Shown here piece by piece: positions 19,020-30,132 of a stretch of 64,000 nucleotides of DNA. The translations under genes and the position numbers were made by a program. Position 1 is the first letter of the stretch. Every line of letters begins with the position of its first letter. Origin of the DNA: Photobacterium sp. DA100 (GTDB taxonomy: Bacteria > Pseudomonadota > Gammaproteobacteria > Enterobacterales > Vibrionaceae); NCBI RefSeq assembly GCF_029223585.1, contig NZ_CP119423.1:1054001-1118000 (forward strand), written 5' to 3'. The notes below the pieces were generated by a model, which searched no databases, was not told the origin of the DNA, and saw nothing but the letters and a program-made list of their open reading frames with translations.

Positions 19020-20870
19020 TTAAAGATCCGGGCAGTTTATACAGAAGGCATATTGCCCTTTTGGATCATTGAAGTTACCAAGGGTAGAGAGGTCTGTTAC
19101 AACTTTTTTGGTGACCGGTTGCATAGCTTCCGGCAGTTCCCCCCATACCAGCTGGTGGAAGAAGACCTTGGCACCAGAACTGAATTGCTGCATGAATATC
19201 TCTGCAGTACTCAACGGTTTAGCCATCCAGCGAAGCTCGTAGTCATCGCCCAGCATGGCCAGTTCGGCGGCGCTGTTGACTGCATCATCAAAGTCACCGA
19301 GCTCGTCAACCAGACCGAGGGCCAGGGCATCTTGGCCGGTCCAGACCCTGCCCTGCGCAACGCTGTCGGCTTGCTCAAGCGTCATATCGCGGTATTGGCT
19401 AACCAAGCCGATGAAACGCTGGTAGCCATTTTCGATCCCAAGCTGGAAGATTTCGGCGATGCCTTCTGGCAATTCTCGGGTCACACCGACACCGGAGAAT
19501 GGGGTAGTGCCAACGCCATCACTGTAGATCCCCATCTTTTCTAGCCCTTTTTCGAAAGTTGTCAGGATCGCGAAGATGCCGATTGAACCGGTAATCGTGG
19601 TCGGCTGGGCCATGATCTTGTCAGCAGAGGCGGAAATCCAGTAACCGCCAGATGCCGCAACACTCGACATCGACACCACCACAGGCTTGCCGGCGGCCTT
19701 GAGAGCGTCGACTTCGTTGCGGATCACTTCCGAGGCAAACGCACTGCCCCCCGGGCTATCTACGCGCAGGATCACTGATTTTACCTTGTCGTCCAGACGA
19801 GCTTCGCGCAGCAGGGCGGCAGTGGTATCACCGCCGACATTGCCCCGTTGCTGGCTGCCATCCATGATGGCCCCACTTGCGACCACTACCGCGATTTGGC
19901 TGTCACTCGGAAGCTGGGTGTCCGCGACTGTTGGCTGGTAATCGTAGTAGCTGATCTGGTTAAAGCTGTGGTCGTCGTTTTCACCAAACACATCAATAAG
20001 CTGTTGGCGAAGTTGCGGTCGGCTTACCAGCTCATCGATCAAGCCCATCTTTTGGCTTAGCTTGGCAAAGTCGCCGTCGACACTTTTCAGCTCGGCGACA
20101 AACTGATCAAGCTCTGGCGTCAGAGAACGGGCTTCAATTTGGCGGTTGCCAGCGACATCAGAGGTATAGGCCCCCCACAGCTGGTTTAGCCATGCGGTGT
20201 TGGCTTCGCGAGCTTCGTCAGACATACCGTCCAAGGTATACGGCTCGACGAATGACTTGTAAGTACCGACACGGAAGACATGGGTGTTGACGTTCAGCTT
20301 CTCGAACAGGCTCTTGTAGTACAGCGTATAACTGCCGTAACCCGTCAGCAGTACACCGCCATCCGGGGACATGAAGATTTTATCGGCGTAGCTCGACAGG
20401 TAGTACTGGCTCTGCTTGTAGTGATCGCCTATCGCGTAGACCGGCTTGCCGGATAGCTTGAACTCCTCGAGGGCCTTAGCGATATAGCGCAGCTTGGTCA
20501 GGTTAGTCTCTTGCATATCGCGCAGGTTGAGTACTAACCCGGTGATACGCTCGTCGGTCGCTGCAGTGCGCAGGGTCTCGACAATATCGAACAACACGTT
20601 CTCCTGTGCCTGTTCGTTGCCGAACGCACTGTTGGTCAGGCTATCGAGTGGGCTGGTATAGCTCCGCTGCTCGACAATCGGCCCCGAAAGGTCCAAGACC
20701 AGCGCCGCTTGCTCCGGTAGCTCTGGCTCCTTGCCGCTTTCGCTGAAGACAAAGAAAAGCGCGCCAATGATAATGAGGAAGAGTAAGTTGATGATCAGCT
20801 GACGGGTAAAGCTGATCAGTTTCCATATCCAACGGAAAATTTTGCCAATTCCTTTAAAGATCATTTTCAT
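19020..20870 (-). CDS. sppA: Signal peptide peptidase SppA, 67 kDa type
   Basis: 616 residues (E. coli 618). Inner-membrane protease that degrades cleaved signal peptides. A basic N-terminus and a single transmembrane helix (about residues 23-43) anchor it, with the rest in the periplasm. It has the duplicated S49 architecture: the catalytic Lys205 in GTYKSFVEP lies in the first half and the nucleophile Ser407 in SSVAASGGYW in the second, with DSPGGSAFAS between. The sppA-ansA order is usual in this group. Divergent from fadH over 300 bp. Confidence 0.96.
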   Translation of the reverse strand: MKMIFKGIGKIFRWIWKLISFTRQLIINLLFLIIIGALFFVFSESGKEPELPEQAALVLDLSGPIVEQRSYTSPLDSLTNSAFGNEQAQENVLFDIVETLRTAATDERITGLVLNLRDMQETNLTKLRYIAKALEEFKLSGKPVYAIGDHYKQSQYYLSSYADKIFMSPDGGVLLTGYGSYTLYYKSLFEKLNVNTHVFRVGTYKSFVEPYTLDGMSDEAREANTAWLNQLWGAYTSDVAGNRQIEARSLTPELDQFVAELKSVDGDFAKLSQKMGLIDELVSRPQLRQQLIDVFGENDDHSFNQISYYDYQPTVADTQLPSDSQIAVVVASGAIMDGSQQRGNVGGDTTAALLREARLDDKVKSVILRVDSPGGSAFASEVIRNEVDALKAAGKPVVVSMSSVAASGGYWISASADKIMAQPTTITGSIGIFAILTTFEKGLEKMGIYSDGVGTTPFSGVGVTRELPEGIAEIFQLGIENGYQRFIGLVSQYRDMTLEQADSVAQGRVWTGQDALALGLVDELGDFDDAVNSAAELAMLGDDYELRWMAKPLSTAEIFMQQFSSGAKVFFHQLVWGELPEAMQPVTKKVVTDLSTLGNFNDPKGQYAFCINCPDL

Positions 20871-21142
20871 GAAGGTTCCTGATATTTAGCCAAGGCTCTG
20901 GGCCTGCTTATCTCTCAATCTATATCTGATTGGACGTAATAATTATGGTTAAGTTCTATGCTACCTGAGTAATCAAGGAATTACAGTATCTAATCGTATC
21001 GGCTGAATCGCCGGGGCAAACAAATGCGGGGCAGCTAGCATCAAAATGAATATACCTACTTTTATACAGAGAGTTAGATCTAAATCAATATATTGTTGCG
21101 TTAATGTAAACGTTTGTTTGAAATATGGTTGGTCCCTTCGTA

Positions 21143-21159
21143 TACTGGTCAGACCATAA
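21143..21159 (+). promoter_or_regulatory. FadR operator upstream of fadH
   Basis: The 17-mer TACTGGTCAGACCATAA has the FadR core TGGTC-N-GACC centred on 21151, with outer bases near the consensus AACTGGTC-N-GACCAGTT. It lies 12 bp ahead of the fadH start, so bound FadR should block transcription there. E. coli fadH is a FadR target. Confidence 0.8.
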
Positions 21160-21167
21160 CAACATAA

Positions 21168-23192
<2,025 letters not shown>

Positions 23193-23253
23193 GATTTAGC
23201 TCGAACAAAGTGTGCTACCGTCTATTATAACTACACATTTCTATGAGGTTGTT

Positions 23254-23802
23254 ATGGACGCACTTACCTTATTACTAAACCGCCGCTCGCTGCCCAAGAT
23301 GGTCGCGCCGGCGCCCGAGGGCGAGGCGCTGGAAGCGATCTTCCGGGCGGGCCTGCGGGCACCGGATCATGCGGGCCTGACTCCCTGGCGGTTTATTGTG
23401 TCCCAAGGGGAAGGCTTACAGAAGCTCGCAGATATTTTGGTCGAGGCGGCAAACAGTGAGGGTGCTGATGATGCGGCGATCGAGAAAGCGGGCAGAGCTC
23501 CCTTTCGGGCTCCGATGGTGATAACGGTGGTCGCCAAGGTCGCCGAGCACGGCAAGGTGCCGGTGATAGAACAGTACCTGTCGGCGGGCTGTGCGGTGCA
23601 GGCCATGCAACTGGCGGCCATCGCCCAGGGCTATGCCGGCTTTTGGCGTACTGGTAAGTGGGCGTATCACCCCGTGGTCCGTCAGGCCCTGGGGGTGGGG
23701 GACGATAATATGATTGTCGGCTTTTTGTATCTGGGGACCCCCGGTTGCCGGGATGCCAAACCACCTGTTCGGGATCTGACTCAATTCGTCGAGTACCTGT
23801 AA
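23254..23802 (+). CDS. ydjA: YdjA-type nitroreductase
   Basis: 182 residues from the ATG at 23254 (GAGG 8 nt upstream; E. coli YdjA has 183); the frame opens at 23212 but the extra codons overlap the upstream gap. FMN-dependent NAD(P)H nitroreductase of minimal size. Motifs: LLLNRRS (residues 5-11, FMN phosphate contact), GLRAPDHAGLTPWRF, SAGCAVQAMQLAA and GYAGFWRTG. The physiological substrate is unknown. First in the row ydjA-selD-selU-topB; E. coli keeps ydjA-selD-topB. Confidence 0.94.
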   Translation: MDALTLLLNRRSLPKMVAPAPEGEALEAIFRAGLRAPDHAGLTPWRFIVSQGEGLQKLADILVEAANSEGADDAAIEKAGRAPFRAPMVITVVAKVAEHGKVPVIEQYLSAGCAVQAMQLAAIAQGYAGFWRTGKWAYHPVVRQALGVGDDNMIVGFLYLGTPGCRDAKPPVRDLTQFVEYL

Positions 23803-23822
23803 CCGATATTACTACGTCGCGA

Positions 23823-23846
23823 GGGGAGCCATCGGCTCTCCTTTTT
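23823..23846 (+). terminator. Terminator of ydjA
   Basis: Stem GGGGAGCC / GGCTCTCC (one G-U pair) with loop ATC, followed by TTTTT. It separates ydjA from selD, which therefore needs a promoter in 23847-23918. Confidence 0.85.
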
Positions 23847-23918
23847 GATCCAAGTGGATGACAGGATCTGGTTGCAGGAGTAGAATCCATCGCTCTTGTA
23901 AAATTATCGGAGCGTGTC

Positions 23919-24959
23919 ATGGAAAATGTTCGCCTTACTCAATACAGCCACGGAGCAGGATGTGGTTGTAAAATCTCCCCTCAAGTTCTTGATACTATTC
24001 TTCGAACGCAGCTCGCTCCGTTTGCCGATCCTAACCTGCTTGTAGGTAACGAAAGTAAAGATGATGCCGCGGTCTATGATCTTGGCAATGGTACCGCCGT
24101 CGTCAGCACCACTGACTTCTTCATGCCGATTGTCGATGATCCGTATGATTTTGGCCGTATCGCAGCAACAAACGCGATCAGTGATATCTATGCCATGGGC
24201 GGCAAGCCGATCATGGCTATTGCCATTCTGGGCTGGCCGGTCAACGTACTGGCTCCGGAAATTGCCCAGCAGGTGATTGAAGGCGGCCGTGCAGTATGCC
24301 GTGAAGCGGGTATTTCTCTGGCGGGTGGCCACTCGATTGATGCCCCAGAACCGATTTTCGGTTTGGCCGTGACGGGCATTGTGGATACAGACCGTGTTAA
24401 GCGAAACAACCAGGCCGAGGCTGGCTGCAAGCTCTACCTGACCAAGCCGCTAGGTATCGGGGTACTGACCACGGCAGAGAAAAAATCCAAATTGCGCGAA
24501 GAGCACCGCGGGCTGGCCCGCGACTGGATGTGCCAGCTGAACAAGCCGGGTGCTGACTTTGCCAACGTCGCAGGCGTAAAGGCGATGACTGATGTGACCG
24601 GCTTCGGCTTGATGGGCCACCTCAATGAAATCTGCGAGGGCAGCGGTCTGAAGGCGAAACTCGAGTTTGCCCAGGTACCGTCCCTGCCGGGCGTATTTGA
24701 TTATATCGAGCAAGGGTGTGTTCCAGGTGGTACCGGGCGCAACTTCGCCAGCTATGGCCACCGCCTGGGGGCGATGACCGAGCAGCAAAAAGCGCTGCTG
24801 TGTGACCCTCAGACCTCAGGTGGCCTGCTGTTGGCGGTGGCACCTGAATTCGAGCAAGAAGTCAAAGCGCTGGCCCAGCAGCATGACATCGAGCTCAATG
24901 CCATCGGCGAGCTGGTGACCGCCCAGAGCGAAGAAACAGTACTGATTGAGATCTGCTAG
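23919..24959 (+). CDS. selD: Selenide, water dikinase (selenophosphate synthetase)
   Basis: 346 residues, full length (E. coli 347). Makes selenophosphate from selenide and ATP, the selenium donor for selenocysteine and for 2-selenouridine in tRNA. The Gly-rich active-site loop SHGAGCGCK has Cys at position 17 (a TGT codon), not selenocysteine. Further motifs: [52 protein letters not shown], and DPQTSGGLL near the C-terminus. The next gene, selU, starts 2 bp after the stop, implying coupled translation and use of selenophosphate for tRNA modification. Confidence 0.97.
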   Translation: MENVRLTQYSHGAGCGCKISPQVLDTILRTQLAPFADPNLLVGNESKDDAAVYDLGNGTAVVSTTDFFMPIVDDPYDFGRIAATNAISDIYAMGGKPIMAIAILGWPVNVLAPEIAQQVIEGGRAVCREAGISLAGGHSIDAPEPIFGLAVTGIVDTDRVKRNNQAEAGCKLYLTKPLGIGVLTTAEKKSKLREEHRGLARDWMCQLNKPGADFANVAGVKAMTDVTGFGLMGHLNEICEGSGLKAKLEFAQVPSLPGVFDYIEQGCVPGGTGRNFASYGHRLGAMTEQQKALLCDPQTSGGLLLAVAPEFEQEVKALAQQHDIELNAIGELVTAQSEETVLIEIC

Positions 24960-24961
24960 TT

Positions 24962-26056
24962 ATGTCGCGTCCTAATTGCCAAGATTTCCGCCAGCTGTTT
25001 ATCAACGATACGCCACTGATGGATATGCGTGCGCCGGTAGAGTTTGAACTCGGTGCTTTTCCAGCCTCCGTTAACCGTCCGCTGATGCAGGACGAAGAGC
25101 GCAAGGCGGTGGGCACCTGCTACAAAGAGCACGGCCAGGAAGCCGCGATTGCCCTTGGCCACGAGCTGGTGCACGGCGATATCAAAGCCCAGCGGGTAGC
25201 ACAGTGGAAGGCCTTTTGCGAAGCCAACCCTGAAGGGTATCTTTACTGTTTCCGCGGCGGGCTGCGCTCGCGCATTACCCAGCAGTGGCTCAAAGAAGCC
25301 GGGGTTGACTACCCCTTTGTCGAGGGGGGCTATAAGGCCCTGCGACGTTTCTTGATCGATACCATCGATGATGTTGCCACCAAGCCGATGACCCTGATTG
25401 GCGGCAACACTGGCTGCGGCAAGACGATCATGGTCAATGAGATCGGCAACGGTATCGACTTGGAAGGAGCGGCGAATCACCGAGGTTCGTCCTTCGGTCG
25501 CTATGTGACTGCCCAGCGAACGCAGATCAATTTCGAGAATGTGCTGGCGATTGCCATGCTCAAGAAGCAGGCCGCGGGCGTGTCGCACTTTGTCTACGAG
25601 GACGAAGGTAAGATCATTGGCTCGGTCAGTGTTCCCTTGACGATCAACCAAGCCATGCAGCAAGCGCCTATCGCCATTGTTGATGATCCGCTGGATGTCC
25701 GCCTCGAGCGTTTGTTGGATGATTACGTGGTGCGGATGCAACGTGACTTCTGTGCTGAATACGGCGAACAAGAGGGATGGGAGCGGTTTGCCCAGTACCT
25801 GGAGCGCGGAATGTTCAGTATCCGCAAGCGTCTTGGCTTCCAGCGCTATGAAGAGCTGCTGTTGGTCCAGCAGCAGGCGGTCAAAGCGATGCAGGCCACT
25901 GGTGAGCTTGGCGGTCACTATGATTGGTTAACCCTGTTGCTTGAGCAGTACTACGATCCTATGTATACCTACCAGCTCGGCAAGAAAGCGGATCGCATTG
26001 TCTTCCGTGGTGAATATGCCGAGGTCAAGGCATGGTTGGCTGAAAATTGCGCCTAA
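24962..26056 (+). CDS. selU: tRNA 2-selenouridine synthase
   Basis: 364 residues (E. coli YbbB/MnmH 364). Replaces sulfur by selenium, through a geranylated intermediate, at the wobble 2-thiouridine of tRNAs for Lys, Glu and Gln. N-terminal rhodanese domain with active Cys96 in YCFRGGLRS; C-terminal P-loop domain with Walker A GGNTGCGKT (residues 147-155). It follows selD after 2 bp and probably shares its mRNA. In E. coli ybbB is elsewhere, so the pairing here groups the selenium donor with its user. A terminator follows. Confidence 0.96.
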   Translation: MSRPNCQDFRQLFINDTPLMDMRAPVEFELGAFPASVNRPLMQDEERKAVGTCYKEHGQEAAIALGHELVHGDIKAQRVAQWKAFCEANPEGYLYCFRGGLRSRITQQWLKEAGVDYPFVEGGYKALRRFLIDTIDDVATKPMTLIGGNTGCGKTIMVNEIGNGIDLEGAANHRGSSFGRYVTAQRTQINFENVLAIAMLKKQAAGVSHFVYEDEGKIIGSVSVPLTINQAMQQAPIAIVDDPLDVRLERLLDDYVVRMQRDFCAEYGEQEGWERFAQYLERGMFSIRKRLGFQRYEELLLVQQQAVKAMQATGELGGHYDWLTLLLEQYYDPMYTYQLGKKADRIVFRGEYAEVKAWLAENCA

Positions 26057-26068
26057 CTTATTGATGTT

Positions 26069-26094
26069 AAGCCCAGCATCCGCTGGGCTTTTTT
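26069..26094 (+). terminator. Terminator of selD-selU
   Basis: Perfect 9-bp stem AAGCCCAGC / GCTGGGCTT with loop ATCC, followed by TTTTTT. Confidence 0.9.
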
Positions 26095-26218
26095 CTGTCC
26101 AACAGCCAGCCTGATGCCGAGTGGCCTGTATCTATATCCAGTATTTTCTTGTTCTCCCCAGACTTTTTTCTTATAGTTCAGCCAAGACTTTCCAAAGTGA
26201 TTCAACTGAACTTCAACC

Positions 26219-28198
26219 ATGTCTCGTCTATATATTGCAGAAAAACCCAGCCTGGGGCGCGCCATTGCCGCGGTATTGCCACGTCCTCATAAAAACCATG
26301 ATGGCTATATCGAGGCGGGAAACGGGGATATCGTCACCTGGTGTATCGGCCATCTGCTCGAGCAGGTCGAGCCGGATGCGTATGATGAGAAGTATAAAAA
26401 ATGGCATATGGCTGACTTGCCAATCGTGCCGCAGCAGTGGCAGCTGGTTCCCCGCAAATCGGCCAAGAAACAGTTGGGGGTGGTGCGCAAGCTGTGCAAG
26501 CAGGCAGGCGAAGTGATCCATGCGGGCGACCCGGACCGCGAAGGGCAGTTGCTGGTGGACGAGGTGATTGACTACGTCAATCTTGCCCAGGGCAAGAAAG
26601 CTGCCATGCAGCGGCTGCTGATTTCCGATCTTAACCCTGCGGCAGTCAAGCGGGCACTCGGCAAGCTGCGCAGTAACCGTGATTTTATCCCGCTGTCGGT
26701 ATCGGCACTGGCTCGCTCCCGGGCTGACTGGCTGTATGGCATGAACATGACCCGTGCCTATACCTTGCTTGGCCAGAAAGGGGGCTACCGAGGCGTATTA
26801 TCGGTTGGCCGGGTGCAAACGCCGGTACTCGGGCTGGTGACCCGACGTGATGATGAAATTGCCAATTTTGTCCCAAAGCCATTCTATGAGCTGTTTGCAT
26901 TGATCCCCTACCAGCAGCAGGAGATCCGTGCCAGATGGAAACCGAGCGAAGCTTGTAAGCCTTGGCAGGATGAAGATGGCAGGGTGATGAACCGTAAGCT
27001 ATGCGAGAACGTTGTCAGCCGCATTAAAGGCCAACCTGCGGAAGTAACCGCATCGGAGCGCAAGGAAACCCGGCAGGCTCCCCCTTTGCCCTATTCACTG
27101 TCGGCCTTGCAGATTGATGCCGCCAAGCGCTTTGGCATGAGCGCTGCTGATGTACTGGCCACGTGTCAGTCGCTCTATGAGAGACACAAGGTGATCACTT
27201 ATCCGCGTTCAGATTGTCGTTATTTGCCAATGGATCATTTGCGCCAAGCTGGGGATGTTTGCCAAGCGATTGCCAATACAGACAGCCAGCTTGGCAAGGC
27301 GGTGGACGGGGCGGATATCAGCCTCAAATCAAAGGCATGGAACGACAAGAAGGTGGATGCCCACCATGCGATTATCCCCACGCCAAAGGCGGTCAATGCC
27401 GCGAGCCTGAGTGGCAGCGAGCAGAAGGTGTACCAGTTGATTGCCAGGCAGTACCTGATGCAGTTCTACCCGGCGGCGATTTACAGCGAGGCCAAGCTGG
27501 AATTCACCATTGCCGGTGGGCTGTTTGTGGCCCGGGGACGCCAGTTGATGTCTGCTGGGTGGCGTATTTTGCTGGGGCGTGATGAACCCGCGGACAATGA
27601 GGCGGATCTGGCTGACAAAGTGCCGCCGCTTGACAAGGGAACGGTCCTGACTTGCCGCGATGGCGAGATTGTGGACAAGATGACGGAGCCGCCCAAGCCG
27701 TTTACCGAGGCCACGTTGTTACAGGCGATGACCGGAATTGCCCGCTTTGTCTCCGACAGCTCGCTGAAAAAGATACTCCGAGATACCGATGGGCTCGGCA
27801 CGGAAGCAACCCGTGCTGGGATCCTGGATATTTTGTTCAAAAGGCAATTGCTGATGCGCCAGGGCAAAAGCATCCATGCAACCGAGGCGGGCAAAGGCCT
27901 GATCTATGCGCTGCCGGACGAGGCGACCTATCCGGATATGACCGCTCATTGGGAACACCAGCTGCAGGATATGGCCGATAAAAAGTGTGCCTACAAACCG
28001 TTCATGGATGCGCTGGAAGTACAGGTGACACAGATGATGGAGAAGGTGAAAACCTGTGAGGTTCCCCAGAGTCTGCGCGACCTAAAATCGCCTGAGCCCT
28101 TTAAAGCGAAAAAGCGTCGTACGAGTAAAGGAGCAAGAAAACCGGCTGCGGCCAGCACTCGAAAAGCCGGGACGAGGAAGCGGCGATCATCCAGTTAA
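26219..28198 (+). CDS. topB: DNA topoisomerase III
   Basis: 659 residues (E. coli 653). Type IA topoisomerase that relaxes and decatenates DNA through single-strand passage. The TOPRIM domain starts the protein (LYIAEKPSLGRAIA; acidic HAGDPDREGQ, residues 101-110). The catalytic Tyr328 lies in ITYPRSDCRYLP. The C-terminal 35 residues are strongly basic (KKRRTSKGARKPAAA, KRRSSS), suited to DNA contact. Own promoter region of 124 bp after the selU terminator. Convergent with the GGDEF gene. Confidence 0.97.
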   Translation: MSRLYIAEKPSLGRAIAAVLPRPHKNHDGYIEAGNGDIVTWCIGHLLEQVEPDAYDEKYKKWHMADLPIVPQQWQLVPRKSAKKQLGVVRKLCKQAGEVIHAGDPDREGQLLVDEVIDYVNLAQGKKAAMQRLLISDLNPAAVKRALGKLRSNRDFIPLSVSALARSRADWLYGMNMTRAYTLLGQKGGYRGVLSVGRVQTPVLGLVTRRDDEIANFVPKPFYELFALIPYQQQEIRARWKPSEACKPWQDEDGRVMNRKLCENVVSRIKGQPAEVTASERKETRQAPPLPYSLSALQIDAAKRFGMSAADVLATCQSLYERHKVITYPRSDCRYLPMDHLRQAGDVCQAIANTDSQLGKAVDGADISLKSKAWNDKKVDAHHAIIPTPKAVNAASLSGSEQKVYQLIARQYLMQFYPAAIYSEAKLEFTIAGGLFVARGRQLMSAGWRILLGRDEPADNEADLADKVPPLDKGTVLTCRDGEIVDKMTEPPKPFTEATLLQAMTGIARFVSDSSLKKILRDTDGLGTEATRAGILDILFKRQLLMRQGKSIHATEAGKGLIYALPDEATYPDMTAHWEHQLQDMADKKCAYKPFMDALEVQVTQMMEKVKTCEVPQSLRDLKSPEPFKAKKRRTSKGARKPAAASTRKAGTRKRRSSS

Positions 28199-28229
28199 TC
28201 TGCCGGATTAACTGGCACACGATAGTGCC
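28191..28229. terminator. Tandem hairpins between topB and the GGDEF gene
   Basis: CCAGTTAATC / GATTAACTGG, a perfect 10-bp stem overlapping the topB stop codon, followed by GGCAC / GTGCC. There is only a short T-run (GTTTTG) after it, so termination in either direction is likely but not certain. Confidence 0.45.
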
Positions 28230-28230
28230 G

Positions 28231-29877
28231 CTAGTTTTGAATGTCCATTATCAGCAGCCGGTTACGGCCACCGCTTTTTGCCTCGTAGAGCGCAGAATCG
28301 GCCATTTTGAAAAAAGCGCCAGGGGTGTAGCGTGCTGAAGGCGTGATAGTGGCACCGCCAATGCTGATAGTGACAAAATCAGTTGTCTGCTCTGGATGCG
28401 GATTGCGAGGAAGGCGTAGCCGGCGAATTGCATTCAGGGCTTTGTCTGCCGCGTAGTGGGTGGCGCGGTTATCTTGGCCCGGCAGCAGCAGAACGAACTC
28501 TTCACCGCCGTAACGGGCAAACAAGGCACCGGCTCGCCGCTCTACCTGCGCCAGGGTTTGGGCAATGGTTTTGAGGCAGCTGTCACCGGCTGCGTGGCCG
28601 TAGCTGTCGTTGTACTCTTTGAAGTAGTCAATGTCTATGATTAATATCGATAGCGGAAGCTGGTGCCGGTCGGCCCGTCGCCATTCGTCGATAAAGCGTT
28701 CATCGAAAACCCGGCGGTTTGCCACCTCGGTCAGCGGATCTTCACGCGATACCTTCTGAAGTTTGGTGTTGGCTCGTTGCAGGGCGTGGGTTCGCTCGGC
28801 AATCCTCTGTTCCAGCTCACTGTTGAGCTTCCTCAGTTTTTCCTCTGCTTGGCGTCTGACCAAGTGCTGGGAGACAATAAAGCCGAATTGTTTGAGGAGC
28901 TGGTGAAAGTGATCAGGGAGTGGCAGCCCCCTGAGCAGGTTGTCACAGGCAATCCAGCCAATAAGCGTATCTTCATCCCACAGGGAAATATAGGCGCTCC
29001 AGCCAAAGCCGACTTGTTTGAGGTCATGATAGAGCGGGGTGTTTTCTTCGACAACGAGGTATTCTTTTTGCCCCAGCGCATGGGGGGCAAACCACATATC
29101 TGGGATATCTGATTCGAAGTCACTTTCGTTGACGGTATTCCCTTGCAGGTCGGTGCCATAGGTTCCCTTCATCCGGTGGCCGGACTGGAATAAAAAGATA
29201 GCCATTCTGTCGATATTGAGCCGCTGCTTGGCTTCGTCAACGGCAGTGAACAGCATATTATTGATCGAGCTGGCACGCCAAAGTTTAAAGGATATATCAT
29301 GCAGGGCCTGCAGCTGTCTTTGCAAAGTATGCTGTTCGTTTTGGCGGATTTTCTTCTCTCGTTCTGCAACGCGTTCTTGGCTGAATTTACTCAGGAAAAT
29401 ACTATCGAACATCGAGGCATTCAACTCGGCAGCCAGTAATGCGGCGAGAAAGTGAAAATCGCGGCTGTGAAGATGTTGGTTGTCAGTGCTCTGGGGGAAA
29501 TCGATAAGCATACAGCCAATGGTTTCCGACTGCCGCTCTAAGGGGAGCAACAACCACTGCCCCGTGTTGTTAGGGTGGAATACGGGCCTTTGTTGCGTAA
29601 TGGCCAGGTTGATCAATTCTGCCGGTAACGAGGGGATCTCCAGATACGTAATGGGCGGATAATGATACTGGGTATCTTGCTCATCCATGTTCAGGATAAT
29701 TTTCCACTGATTACCATAGGCCAGGGCAATAACCACTCGACGGACAGAAAAATGGTGGACGAGGCTGCGGCAGATCTGCTCGCATGTCGTTTGAAGGTTA
29801 TGGGATTTTCCGCTTTGGGCAAGTAGACGATCGTAAAATTGCCGGACTTTATGATATTGGATCAATTTACCTTCCAC
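28231..29877 (-). CDS. GAF-domain diguanylate cyclase
   Basis: 548 residues, cytosolic by sequence. Two GAF-like sensory regions (about 20-150 and 195-335) are joined to a coiled coil (about 340-378, EEKLRKLNSELEQRIAERTHAL) and a C-terminal GGDEF domain (about 380-545) that makes cyclic di-GMP from GTP. The active signature is GGEEF (457-461) within RYGGEEFVLL, and DPLTEVANRR and DIDYFKEYND are present. The allosteric I-site (RxxD five residues before the signature) reads RAGA here, so product inhibition through that site is unlikely. The ligands of the GAF domains are unknown. Monocistronic. Confidence 0.9.
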   Translation of the reverse strand: MEGKLIQYHKVRQFYDRLLAQSGKSHNLQTTCEQICRSLVHHFSVRRVVIALAYGNQWKIILNMDEQDTQYHYPPITYLEIPSLPAELINLAITQQRPVFHPNNTGQWLLLPLERQSETIGCMLIDFPQSTDNQHLHSRDFHFLAALLAAELNASMFDSIFLSKFSQERVAEREKKIRQNEQHTLQRQLQALHDISFKLWRASSINNMLFTAVDEAKQRLNIDRMAIFLFQSGHRMKGTYGTDLQGNTVNESDFESDIPDMWFAPHALGQKEYLVVEENTPLYHDLKQVGFGWSAYISLWDEDTLIGWIACDNLLRGLPLPDHFHQLLKQFGFIVSQHLVRRQAEEKLRKLNSELEQRIAERTHALQRANTKLQKVSREDPLTEVANRRVFDERFIDEWRRADRHQLPLSILIIDIDYFKEYNDSYGHAAGDSCLKTIAQTLAQVERRAGALFARYGGEEFVLLLPGQDNRATHYAADKALNAIRRLRLPRNPHPEQTTDFVTISIGGATITPSARYTPGAFFKMADSALYEAKSGGRNRLLIMDIQN

Positions 29878-30132
29878 CCTAAATGACTATGCACTCAATA
29901 CGGATATGGCACACTTGGTTTTTGCTTCTTGGTGCACAATCTATTGTTACGTTTTTTTTACCGGTATAGATAAATGGATACTGCAAATTGGCTTTTTTCT
30001 CCCAACGAGAAAGCCTTTCTGCGACGCATCACGCGTATGGCTGCAACTGTCTGATTTATCTACCAGTGGTTTTTCGGGAGAAAGCTCGGGGAAGCCGCGA
30101 CAAAGTGTAAGCCCTCATCGCGGGCTGGGCCG

